DNA from: Streptomyces sp. NBC_01591
GTDB lineage: Bacteria > Actinomycetota > Actinomycetes > Streptomycetales > Streptomycetaceae
Length of the DNA stretch: 64,000 nucleotides
Reading direction: 5' to 3'
Assembly: GCF_035918155.1 (NCBI RefSeq)
Contig: NZ_CP109327.1
Span: 6,200,001 to 6,264,000 of the forward strand
In this document: positions 56,287 to 63,863 of the stretch, in pieces
Layout: each line of letters starts with the position of its first letter
How positions within the stretch are numbered: position 1 is the stretch's first letter
Notes under the pieces: generated by a model
What the model was told of the DNA's origin: nothing
Database searches by the model: none
The model's input: the letters and a program-made list of their open reading frames with translations, nothing else
Translations under genes and position numbers: made by a program

Positions 56287-57495
56287 TCAGCTCCAGCCGT
56301 TCACGATCAGCGAGAGCCCCGCCGTGAACCCGCCGCCCAGCAGGACCAGATAGCGGCCGTACTGGCGGCGGTGGCGGCGCATCAGCAGCCCGAAGGCGGC
56401 GAAGCCGAGCCCCACGGTGAGCGTCCGGGAACCCCGTGCCGTCGCCGACGCGGTGAACCAGTCGAGCGCGGGCACACCGGCGCGGCCCGCCTCGGCCCCG
56501 TACACCTTGAACGGAACGCCGTTCCACGGCTGATGCCGCACCGCCGACGCCCCCTCCAGCGCGAGTTCGGCCCGGACCTCGGCCCGCATCCGGTCCGTGG
56601 TCAGCGGGGCGGGCAGATGCACACCGGCCGAGGCCAGCTGAAGGGCGAGCAGGCCCCCGGCCAGACTGCCGGCGAGCGCGCCCAGCGACATCCGCAGCGC
56701 CGCCCGCGGCACTGCCACACAGACCACGCCCAGCAGCAGCTCGGGCATCAGCGGCCAGCTCAGCGCCTCCGCCAGCGCCCACACGAATGCCAGCGGAACA
56801 CCCCAGCGCGAGGTGACGACCGACGCCACCCGGCGCCGCGTCGCGGAGTCCCGCAGCGGCTCGGCGACCGTGCGCGCGTGCAGTGCGACCACCGCGTCGC
56901 GGGCCTCCTGCGGACCGGTCGTCGACGGCAGCGGGTCACCGATCGACACCCGCACCAGCGCCGAGCGCAGCCGGCCGTGCTTGGGCAGCAGCCGGTCCGT
57001 ACCCGCGATCCCCACCGGCACGACCGGGACCCCGGCCCGCTCGGCCAGGACCAGTGCGCCGCGGTGGAAGGAGCCCAGCTCGCCGTCCTTGCCCCGGGTT
57101 CCCTCCGGGAACAGGACGACCGCCCGGCCGGCGCGGAGCTCGTCCGCCATGGACAGCAGGTCGTCCATGCCGCCGCCACTGCGCCGCACCGGGAATCCGG
57201 CCGCGAGCCTGCGGCAGATCCGGCGCCGCCACGGCGAGGCGAACCAGTAGTCGGCCGCCGCGCCGATCGCCGGGGTGTGCCGGGCGTCGAGCGCGGCGAG
57301 GAGCGCCGCCGTGTCCGCGTGCGAGGAGTGGTTGGCGACGACGACACAGCCGCCGCGCGGCAGCCGGCCACGCCGCTCGACCCCGCCGGTGAGGCTGAGG
57401 ACGCTCCACCACAGGCCGCGCCGGAGCGCGGCGGCGAACCGGGAGCGGGCGGGCAGCGCGACCCGGTCGCGTGCGTGCGCAAGGGTGGAGGTCAT
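56287..57495 (-). CDS. PlsC-type acyltransferase with C-terminal membrane extension
   Basis: A 402-aa protein. The acyltransferase domain (about 45-210) has the HX4D motif VVANHSSHADTA, the glycerophosphate motif FPEGTRGKDGELGSFHRGA and the VPVVPVGIAGTD strand. Residues 230-400 add several hydrophobic segments (WGVPLAFVWALAEALSWPLMPELLLGVVCVA and the last FLVLLGGGF region) not found in standard PlsC. Start ATG 57495 overlaps the stop of the upstream gene by four bases (ATGA). It would put an acyl chain on a lysophospholipid or similar acceptor. Confidence 0.88.
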   Translation of the reverse strand: MTSTLAHARDRVALPARSRFAAALRRGLWWSVLSLTGGVERRGRLPRGGCVVVANHSSHADTAALLAALDARHTPAIGAAADYWFASPWRRRICRRLAAGFPVRRSGGGMDDLLSMADELRAGRAVVLFPEGTRGKDGELGSFHRGALVLAERAGVPVVPVGIAGTDRLLPKHGRLRSALVRVSIGDPLPSTTGPQEARDAVVALHARTVAEPLRDSATRRRVASVVTSRWGVPLAFVWALAEALSWPLMPELLLGVVCVAVPRAALRMSLGALAGSLAGGLLALQLASAGVHLPAPLTTDRMRAEVRAELALEGASAVRHQPWNGVPFKVYGAEAGRAGVPALDWFTASATARGSRTLTVGLGFAAFGLLMRRHRRQYGRYLVLLGGGFTAGLSLIVNGWS

Positions 57496-58352
57496 GTCAT
57501 CACCATCGCCAGGAGAAGGGCCACCAACAGGGAGTCGATCCGGTCGAGGAGGCCGCCGAAACCGGGCAGCCAGCTGCCCGCGTCCTTCACCCCCGACTCC
57601 CGCTTGACCATCGATTCGAGCAGATCACCGAGGACACAGCCGCCGAGCACCGCGGCCCACAGGGGGAACGCGAACTCGCCGAGTACGAGCAGCAGCAGGG
57701 CCGTCGCCGCCGCCGCACCGAGCACCCCCGCCCAGGTCTTGTTGGGGGAGAGCGGCGACAGCGGCCGGGCCGGCGGACCCCGGCGGCCCAGCGCCGTACC
57801 GCCGCACCAGGCGCCGACATCGCCGAGCGCCACCGCGAGCCCCACCGCGACGCCCGTGTCCCCGAGCGTCACCAGACCGGTCAGCGCGACCGGGATCCAC
57901 AGCAGCCCGAAGGCGGTACGCGCGGTGCGGGTGAAACCGGCCCGGTCGTCCCCGCCCAGCACCGGCGGCAACGCGGCCGCGACCAGCAGCAGCGCCGCCG
58001 CCCGGACGTCGAGGACCTGCGGCGCCAGCCACGCCAGCGCGGGGAGCGCCACAGCGGCCGCCACCAGCACCGCGAGGTCGCCGCGGCGCAGCCCGGCCAT
58101 CCGCGCGAACTCGCCCGCCGCGACCACCCCGAGCCCCGCGGCCAGCGCGAACGTCCCGCCGCCGCCCAGGAAGTACGCCCCCAGGAAGACCGGTGCCACC
58201 AGCGCCCAGGTACGCCACCGCTTGCGCAGCTCGGCCCGCATCCGGACCTTCGACGGCAGTACGGCGACGGCGACACCGCCCGCCCCCAGCACCCCCGCGA
58301 CCAGCGGCACGGCCCGCGCCGCGGCCTCCTCGGCGATCAGTACGGCGCTCAT
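57492..58352 (-). CDS. CDP-diglyceride synthase-like protein (CdsA family)
   Basis: A 286-aa membrane protein with about eight helices. ATG 58352 overlaps the upstream stop by four bases. The family signature near the C-terminus reads KRESGVKDAGSWLPGFGGLLDRIDSLL, with the conserved K-D and the final D-R-x-D. Standard CdsA activates phosphatidate with CTP. This copy is encoded with an acyltransferase and a CDP-alcohol transferase, so it may be a second, specialised enzyme rather than the housekeeping CdsA; that is inferred from context. Confidence 0.88.
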   Translation of the reverse strand: MSAVLIAEEAAARAVPLVAGVLGAGGVAVAVLPSKVRMRAELRKRWRTWALVAPVFLGAYFLGGGGTFALAAGLGVVAAGEFARMAGLRRGDLAVLVAAAVALPALAWLAPQVLDVRAAALLLVAAALPPVLGGDDRAGFTRTARTAFGLLWIPVALTGLVTLGDTGVAVGLAVALGDVGAWCGGTALGRRGPPARPLSPLSPNKTWAGVLGAAAATALLLLVLGEFAFPLWAAVLGGCVLGDLLESMVKRESGVKDAGSWLPGFGGLLDRIDSLLVALLLAMVMT

Positions 58353-58921
58353 GCCAGCTCCCGCCACAGGCCCGCCAGCCGGAGCACCGCGGTGAGCAGC
58401 GAACCGGCGGCGATCACGATCAGGACGGGTACGGCCCAGCCGCTCGCCGCCGCGACCACGACCAGCAGGCAGCGTTCGGTCTTGCCGACCGGGCCGCCGT
58501 TGCGCCGGGTCGCGCCCGCCGCCGCCCCGGCCAGCGACACCCAGGACGGCAGCGTCGCCGCGAGCCCGGCCACCGCCACCAGCCACAGCGGGGCGAGCGC
58601 CAGGAAACCGGCCAGCACGACCAGATCCGCCACCCGGTCGCCGAGTTCGTTGAGCACCGCGCCGCGCCTGGTCGTCCGGCCCGTGTCGCGGGCCAGCGCG
58701 CCGTCCAGGTTGGCGAAGGCGAGCCGGGCCGCGAGCAGCAGGGCGACCGGCAGGGCGGCGAGGCCGGTGGGCAGCCAGGCCAGCGCGGCGGCGGCGCCGG
58801 CCGCCGAGACCACACCGGCTGCGGTGAGGGTGTCGGGCGACACCTCACGGCGGACCAGCGAGGCGCGGACACCGCAGAGCCGGTCCGCGTACCAGGGCTT
58901 GAGAGCGTAGAGGCCGTTCAT
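58349..58921 (-). CDS. CDP-alcohol phosphatidyltransferase (YnbA-like)
   Basis: A 190-aa membrane protein. ATG 58921 (MNGLYALKPWYADRL) is preferred over a GTG eight codons earlier. The family motif is DxxDGxxAR(x8)GxxxDxxxD. Here it reads A70-x2-D73-G-A-L-A-R78, G87, N91 and D95: two of the four aspartates are replaced (A70 and N91). The same kind of change is, as I recall, typical of the YnbA subgroup of E. coli, which is also encoded with a CdsA paralogue. It starts the cassette. The lipid made is unknown. Confidence 0.8.
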   Translation of the reverse strand: MNGLYALKPWYADRLCGVRASLVRREVSPDTLTAAGVVSAAGAAAALAWLPTGLAALPVALLLAARLAFANLDGALARDTGRTTRRGAVLNELGDRVADLVVLAGFLALAPLWLVAVAGLAATLPSWVSLAGAAAGATRRNGGPVGKTERCLLVVVAAASGWAVPVLIVIAAGSLLTAVLRLAGLWRELA

Positions 58922-59021
58922 GTGCCCAACTCTCTTGCGACGCACAAATCTTCGACACGTGGCAGGTACTCAAATGCTGACTGAGTACCTGGTGGCCGTG
59001 GTGCCTGAGAGGCTGGGGGAC

Positions 59022-59567
59022 ATGACCGAGCCGATCCTGCGTACCGCGCACACCTGCCGACTGGCCCCGGCCGCGCTCGAAGAGATCCGCGCACTCCTGG
59101 ACACCGCGTTCGAGGGCGACTTCAGCGACGACGACTGGGACCACGGCCTCGGCGGCATCCACGCGTGCGTGCGTGACGGCAGCGGGCTGCTGGCGCACGG
59201 CAGCGTCGTCCAGCGCCGGGTGGTCCATCTGGGCCGCGCGTACCGGATCGGCTACGTGGAGGCCGTGGCGGTCCGCGCGGACCGGCGCCGGGAAGGGCTC
59301 GGCGGGCGGATCATGGCCGCGCTGGAGGAGGTCGTCGACGGGGCGTACGCGTTCGGGGCCCTGTCCGCGTCGGCCGCCGGGGCCGCGCTGTACGCCGGGC
59401 GCGGCTGGCGGGTGTGGCCGGGGTGGATCGCCGTGCAGGCGCGGTACGGGGTGGAGCGGCTGCCGGACGAGGAGGGCAGCACCTATGTCCGCGGCGCGGC
59501 CGGCCGGGGGCTGCCCACCGGCTCCGGGACGCTGGTCTTCGACTGGCGGGACGGCGACGTGATGTGA
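59022..59567 (+). CDS. Aminoglycoside 2'-N-acetyltransferase-like GNAT, AAC(2')-I type
   Basis: A 181-aa acetyl-CoA-dependent enzyme, exactly the length of mycobacterial AAC(2')-Ic. ATG 59022 follows GAGGCTGGGGGAC. Matching stretches include FEGDFSDDDWDHGLGGIHA, LLAHGSVVQRRVVHLGRAYRIGYVEAVAVRAD (with the acetyl-CoA loop RADRRREGLGGR), YAFGALSASAAGAALYAGRGW and the end VFDWRDGDV. In mycobacteria it acetylates aminoglycosides and is thought to have a native role as well. The divergent neighbour is the phospholipid cassette; 100 bases separate the starts. Confidence 0.9.
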   Translation: MTEPILRTAHTCRLAPAALEEIRALLDTAFEGDFSDDDWDHGLGGIHACVRDGSGLLAHGSVVQRRVVHLGRAYRIGYVEAVAVRADRRREGLGGRIMAALEEVVDGAYAFGALSASAAGAALYAGRGWRVWPGWIAVQARYGVERLPDEEGSTYVRGAAGRGLPTGSGTLVFDWRDGDVM

Positions 59568-59924
59568 GCGACAATCGCCCGATGAGGCGATCCGTAGGCC
59601 GTTTCACCCCCTCTGAGCAGGGACGATGGCCTGCCGTCCGGGCTCTTGTCCGGAAACCGGGGACGGCCGGGGGTAAACCTCCGTCTCAGATAGTAGGAAG
59701 TCCGAGTAATTGTGGAGACAGACCGGCCGGGCTGCCCTAGCTTTGTAGGAGCCGAACGTCACGCTAGATCCAGCGACTGGCGGTCGTGAGTGCGCGCCCT
59801 TGTGCAGGCAACCCCTGCGGCGCCCGCTCCCCGCCCTTTCCGGCGCCTCGAAATCCCGATCTCGAAATCATCTTGACGATTTTTCGATCTCGAAATCCTC
59901 GCGATCTCAAGGAGTCGATCCATC
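59568..59924. promoter_or_regulatory. 357-base gap with spaced repeats before the 42-aa gene
   Basis: No protein gene seen. TCGAAATC occurs at 59848, 59862 and 59890, i.e. spaced 14 and 28 bases apart, and TTTCGA-TC-TCGAAA at 59882-59895 is a perfect dyad. TTGACG at 59873 might be a -35, although no good -10 follows. An AT-richer stretch (AGTAGGAAGTCCGAGTAATTG) lies at about 59693-59713. The repeats look like regulator sites for the gene at 59925. Confidence 0.45.
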
Positions 59925-60053
59925 ATGGTCCAGACGACTGTCCGCCGTGTCCGTCACACCCCCCGCCCGACCGAGTCGGAGCGCCGGAATGCCGCCGCCG
60001 CCCTCCAGCGCGCCCTCGACCGCAGGGACAACGGCGGCTCCACCGGTCACTGA
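59925..60053 (+). CDS. Small basic protein (42 aa)
   Basis: ATG 59925 with CAAGGAG twelve bases upstream opens MVQTTVRRVRHTPRPTESER and continues through an Ala-rich helix (NAAAALQRALDRRDNGG) to TGA. Strongly basic, no membrane helix. Its own control region with spaced TCGAAATC repeats suggests a real, regulated gene. The last seven bases overlap the pseudogene on the other strand. No family recognised. Confidence 0.55.
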   Translation: MVQTTVRRVRHTPRPTESERRNAAAALQRALDRRDNGGSTGH

Positions 60054-60560
60054 GACCGGCTCTGCTCAGCCCGGCTGATCTCGAAGTGGTCGATGCGCTC
60101 GCCCGACTCGGCGAGCGCGGTGACCTTCATCCGGGCGTGTCGGCCGGGCTCCACCTCCACCGCCAACGAGTAGGCGCCGGGCTGGTTCACCGGGTCCGGA
60201 CCGTTGTCGGGCAGCGTCCAGCGGGCGTTCTGGCCGCCGTAGACGTCCGGTGAGTACCAGGCCTCCATGTCGTGGTTGCCGGTGGTCACCATCCACGGCA
60301 CGGTCTCCGTCTGCGCCAGGAACTGGTCCCAGGCGCGGGCGTCGTAGCTGTCGGTGCTCTGCCCGGAGCCGGACGGGTCGGCGTAGCAGATGTCGCCCGC
60401 GTGCAGGTGGAACGCCGGCGAACGGGACCTGCCAGGAGACCGCCATCTGCGTCCTCGGGTCGGCGCCGTACGCCCGGTGCCGGCCGAACGGCGCCACCAG
60501 CGAACCGTCCGCCTGACGCCGTACCGTCAGATAGGTGAACGGTACACGTACAGCTCTTCA
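60047..60560 (-). pseudogene. Remnant of a purple acid phosphatase / metallophosphoesterase gene
   Basis: Three pieces of one protein are left. The first (about 60560 to 60430) reads TYLTVRRQADGSLVAPFGRHRAYGADPRTQMAVSWQVPFA in part. After a deletion with change of frame the second reads FHLHAGDICYADPSGSG and TVPWMVTTGNHDMEAWY, which are the metal-binding GDxxY and GNHD motifs. After VNQPGAYSL a second gap leads straight to the C-terminal EVEPGRHARMKVTALAESGERIDHFEISR. The full family protein is over 450 aa; about two thirds is missing. Not functional. Confidence 0.8.
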
Positions 60561-60618
60561 TGTGTCCGTATGGCGGACGTGACGTGTCATGGGGTGGGAC
60601 GCGCAGTAAGGTGCGGAC

Positions 60619-61662
60619 ATGTCTCGCAGCATCAATCTCGCAGTGATCCCCGGTGACGGTATCGGCCAGGAGGTCGTGGCCCAGGGCCTCAAGGTCCTCA
60701 ACGCTGTTCTCCCACAGGATGTGAAGCTGGAGACCAAGGAGTACGACCTTGGCGCCCAGCGCTGGCACCGCACCGGTGAAACTCTCCCGGACGCGGAGCT
60801 CGAAGCCCTCAAGGGCCACGACGCCATCCTGCTCGGCGCGATCGGTGAACCCTCCGTGCCGTCGGGCGTCCTGGAGCGCGGGCTCCTGCTGAAGCTGCGG
60901 TTCGCCTTCGACCACTTCATCAACCTGCGGCCGTCGAAGCTGTTCCCGAACACCGCGACCCCGCTGGCCGGCCGCCCGGACATCGACTTCGTCGTCGTCC
61001 GCGAGGGCACCGAGGGCCCGTACACGGGCAACGGCGGCTCGCTGCGCACCGGTACGCCGGCCGAGGTCGCCACCGAGGTCAGCGTCAACACCGCGTACGG
61101 CGTCGAGCGCGTCGTCCGTGACGCGTTCGAGCGGGCGAACGCCCGCCCGCGCAAGAAGCTGACGCTGGTGCACAAGAACAACGTCCTCGTGTACGCCGGC
61201 CACATGTGGAAGAACATCTTCGACAAGGTCGCGACCGAGTACCCCGAGGTCACCACCGACTATCTGCACGTCGACGCCGCGACGATCTTCTTCGTCACCC
61301 AGCCGGAGCGCTTCGACGTCATCGTCACCGACAACCTCTTCGGCGACATCCTCACCGACCTCGCCGCTGCCGTGACCGGCGGCATCGGCCTGGCCGCCTC
61401 CGGCAACATCAACCCGACGGGCACCTTTCCGTCGATGTTCGAGCCGGTCCACGGCTCCGCCCCCGACATCGCGGGCCAGGGCAAGGCCGACCCGACGGCC
61501 ACGATCCTCTCCGTCGCCCTCCTGCTGCGCCACCTCGGCTACGAGGCCGAGGCCGTGCGCATCGAGGACGCCGTCTCCGCCGACCTCGCGGAGCGCGACG
61601 GTGCCACGAGCCGTACGACCGACCAGATCGGCGACGCGCTCGCGGTACGCGTAGCGAACTGA
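60619..61662 (+). CDS. leuB: 3-isopropylmalate dehydrogenase
   Basis: A 347-aa NAD-dependent enzyme of leucine synthesis. ATG 60619 ([19 protein letters not shown]); GTAAGGTG upstream. Metal and substrate residues are in [51 protein letters not shown], and [29 protein letters not shown]. The last part has [20 protein letters not shown] with NAD contacts. It follows the actinobacterial (short) type. A terminator follows 17 bases after the stop. Confidence 0.96.
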   Translation: MSRSINLAVIPGDGIGQEVVAQGLKVLNAVLPQDVKLETKEYDLGAQRWHRTGETLPDAELEALKGHDAILLGAIGEPSVPSGVLERGLLLKLRFAFDHFINLRPSKLFPNTATPLAGRPDIDFVVVREGTEGPYTGNGGSLRTGTPAEVATEVSVNTAYGVERVVRDAFERANARPRKKLTLVHKNNVLVYAGHMWKNIFDKVATEYPEVTTDYLHVDAATIFFVTQPERFDVIVTDNLFGDILTDLAAAVTGGIGLAASGNINPTGTFPSMFEPVHGSAPDIAGQGKADPTATILSVALLLRHLGYEAEAVRIEDAVSADLAERDGATSRTTDQIGDALAVRVAN

Positions 61663-61679
61663 CCCGACGACTCCGTTTC

Positions 61680-61714
61680 GAAGCCGCCGGGTAGCAGCCG
61701 CACCCGGCGGCTTC
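61680..61714 (+). terminator. Terminator after leuB
   Basis: Perfect 13-bp stem, GAAGCCGCCGGGT (61680-61692) with ACCCGGCGGCTTC (61702-61714), nine-base loop. Confidence 0.9.
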
Positions 61715-61811
61715 ACCTGTGCGGCCCCGGGTGCCACCATCGACCACTGGACCGCAATCGCGTCGTTTCGTGCACGGCCACCCGGGAGCGATAATCGAAC
61801 GGGGCCGTGGC

Positions 61812-61839
61812 TTGCGGTAAAGCTCGGACGTCCTAGCAC
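61812..61839 (+). promoter_or_regulatory. Probable promoter of ilvE
   Basis: TTGCGG at 61812-61817, sixteen bases, then TAGCAC at 61834-61839. The leader then contains a nine-codon frame from GTG 61858 (VSAVQHTQR, stop TGA 61885) with GGAG upstream; it holds no Ile or Leu, so branched-chain attenuation like that of ilvB is not supported. Confidence 0.45.
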
Positions 61840-61900
61840 CTGTCTGGCAGGAGCGGCGTGAGCGCGGTCCAACACACACAACGGTGAAGGACACGCACTC

Positions 61901-62989
61901 ATGACGACGCCCACGATCGAGCTCAAGCCCTCCTCGAACCCGCTGTCCGACGCGGAGCGCGAGGCGAGCATGGTCAATCCCGGATTCGGCCGCCGCTTCA
62001 CCGACCACATGGTGACGATCAGGTGGACCGAGGGCCGCGGCTGGCACGACGCCCAGCTCGTGCCCTACGCCCCGCTTTCGATCGACCCCGCCAACATGAC
62101 CCTGCACTACGGGCAGGAGATCTTCGAGGGCCTCAAGGCGTACCGCCAGCCCGATGGCTCGGTCGCCACCTTCCGCCCCGAGGCCAACGCCAAGCGCTTC
62201 CAGGCCTCCGCCCGCCGGCTGGCCATGCCCGAGCTGCCCGTCGAGACGTTCATCGCGGCCTGTGACGCGCTCGTCGCGCAGGACGAGGCATGGGTTCCGG
62301 CGCATGGCGGCGAGGAGTCGCTCTACCTGCGCCCGTTCATGATCGCGGCCGAGGTCGGTCTCGGTGTGCGGCCCGCCAACGAGTACCTGTTCCTGGTCAT
62401 CGCCTCGCCGGCCGGTGCGTACTTCCCCGGTGGTGTGAAGCCGGTCTCGATCTGGCTCTCCGAGAACCGGGTGCGTGCCGTCCCCGGCGGCATGGGCGAC
62501 GCCAAGACCGGCGGCAACTACGCCGCGTCCCTCCTCGCCCAGGCCGAGGCCGCCGAGAAGGGCTGTGACCAGGTCGCCTACCTCGACGCGGTCGAGCACA
62601 AGTGGGTCGAGGAGCTCGGTGGCATGAACCTGTACTTCGTGTACGGGAACAAGATCGTCACCCCGGCCCTGACCGGCTCCCTGCTCGCCGGTGTCACCCG
62701 TGACTCGCTGCTCAAGGTCGCCCGTGACCTCGGTTACGAGTCCGAGGAGGGCCGCGTCTCCATCGACCAGTGGCGCGACGACACCGCGAACGGCACCCTC
62801 ACCGAGGTCTTCGCCTGCGGCACCGCCGCCGTCATCACCCCGGTCGGCACCGTCAAGTCCGAGGGCGGCGAGTGGGTCCAGAGCGACGGCGCGCCGGGCG
62901 AGGTCACGATGAAGCTGCGCGAGCGTCTGCTGGACGTCCAGCGCGGTGTCGCCGAGGACACCCACGGCTGGATGCACCCCCTCGGCTGA
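61901..62989 (+). CDS. ilvE: Branched-chain amino acid aminotransferase
   Basis: A 362-aa fold-type IV PLP enzyme, last step of leucine, isoleucine and valine synthesis. The PLP lysine is K202 in [16 protein letters not shown]. Other conserved parts are [36 protein letters not shown] and [18 protein letters not shown] 61901 has GTGAAGGA nine bases upstream. Group II type with the long N-terminus, as in other actinobacteria. A terminator follows. Confidence 0.96.
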   Translation: MTTPTIELKPSSNPLSDAEREASMVNPGFGRRFTDHMVTIRWTEGRGWHDAQLVPYAPLSIDPANMTLHYGQEIFEGLKAYRQPDGSVATFRPEANAKRFQASARRLAMPELPVETFIAACDALVAQDEAWVPAHGGEESLYLRPFMIAAEVGLGVRPANEYLFLVIASPAGAYFPGGVKPVSIWLSENRVRAVPGGMGDAKTGGNYAASLLAQAEAAEKGCDQVAYLDAVEHKWVEELGGMNLYFVYGNKIVTPALTGSLLAGVTRDSLLKVARDLGYESEEGRVSIDQWRDDTANGTLTEVFACGTAAVITPVGTVKSEGGEWVQSDGAPGEVTMKLRERLLDVQRGVAEDTHGWMHPLG

Positions 62990-63038
62990 AGGTTCTTCTT
63001 TCCGGACCGGACCGCCGGCCCGGAACCCGTACGTACGA

Positions 63039-63073
63039 AAAGCCGCGCCCCGCTCCCCGCCGGGCGCGGCTTT
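63039..63073 (+). terminator. Terminator after ilvE
   Basis: AAAGCCGCGCCC (63039-63050) with GGGCGCGGCTTT (63062-63073), an 11-base loop, T-rich at the 3' end of the stem. Confidence 0.9.
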
Positions 63074-63124
63074 CGTGTGCCCGGACGTGCTCTCCCGCTC
63101 CCCGGAGTGTGCCCTCTCACATAC

Positions 63125-63165
63125 TTAGAGCGCTGCTCTAACCATGAGTTAGAGTACTGCTCCAA
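63125..63165. promoter_or_regulatory. Two tandem operators before the urease genes
   Basis: TTAGAGC-GCT-GCTCTAA at 63125-63141 is a perfect 7-bp dyad. TTAGAGTACTGCTCCAA at 63149-63165 is the same with one mismatch between arms. They are 24 bases apart centre to centre and end 17 bases before the ureAB start, where they would block transcription. The 17-bp form suggests a TetR- or MarR-type repressor encoded elsewhere. Confidence 0.7.
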
Positions 63166-63182
63166 CCGAGAGGTGTGGAGAC

Positions 63183-63863
63183 GTGCGACTGACTCCGACG
63201 GAACGCGACCGGCTACTGCTCTTCGGCGCCGCCGAACTGGCCCGGGCCCGCCGCGCCCGGGGCCTGAAGCTCAATGTCCCCGAGGCGACCGCCCTGATCG
63301 CGGACACGGTCTGCGAGGCCGCCCGGGACGGGCGCCGGCTGGCCGAGGCCATCGAGGCCGCGCGGTCCGTGCTCGGCCCCGACGACGTGCTGCCGGGCGT
63401 CGCCGACGTCGTCACCGAGGTCCATGTGGAGGCCGTCTTCGACGACGGCTCGCGGCTCGCCGTGGTCTCCCGGCCGCTGGGCGACGGGCTGGGCGACGAG
63501 GCGCCCGGGGCGGTCGTCCCCGGGCCCGCCACGCCCGAGCCGGAGCCCGCGGTGCGGCTGACCGTCCACAACACCGCGACCGTGCCGGTCTCCGTGACCT
63601 CGCACTTCCACTTCTTCGAGGCCAACCCGCGGCTCGACTTCGCCCGCGAGGCCGCCTACGGGATGCGGCTCCGCGTCCCCGCCGGGTCCTCCGTCCGGTT
63701 CGGGCCCGGCGAATCCGTCGAGGTGGGCCTCGTACCGATCGGCGGCGAGCGGATCGCGATCGGCTTCGCGGGCCTGGTGGACGGCCCGCTGGACGCCCCG
63801 GGCGCGCGCGAAGAGGCCCTGCGGCGCGCCGCGGCCTGTGGATATCTGGGAGCTGAGCGATGA
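63183..63863 (+). CDS. ureAB: Urease gamma-beta fusion subunit
   Basis: A 226-aa protein joining UreA (about residues 1-100, MRLTPTERDRLLLFGAAELARARRARGLKLNVPEATALIAD and DVLPGVADVVTEVHVEAVFDDGSRL) and UreB (about 120-226, LTVHNTATVPVSVTSHFHFFEANPRLDFARE and GMRLRVPAGSSVRFGPGE). Separate genes are found in many bacteria; fusions occur in Helicobacter and in some Streptomyces loci. GTG 63183 with GAGGTGTGGAG just upstream. The stop overlaps the ureC start by four bases. Confidence 0.95.
   Translation: MRLTPTERDRLLLFGAAELARARRARGLKLNVPEATALIADTVCEAARDGRRLAEAIEAARSVLGPDDVLPGVADVVTEVHVEAVFDDGSRLAVVSRPLGDGLGDEAPGAVVPGPATPEPEPAVRLTVHNTATVPVSVTSHFHFFEANPRLDFAREAAYGMRLRVPAGSSVRFGPGESVEVGLVPIGGERIAIGFAGLVDGPLDAPGAREEALRRAAACGYLGAER

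Noticed and set aside
59640..59760. SAM or other known riboswitch in the AT-richer stretch
   Set aside because: None of the conserved core sequences of the SAM-I, cobalamin, TPP or ydaO classes could be matched by eye.
61858..61887. Leader-peptide attenuator before ilvE
   Set aside because: The nine-codon frame has only one branched-chain codon and no terminator hairpin with a T run follows.
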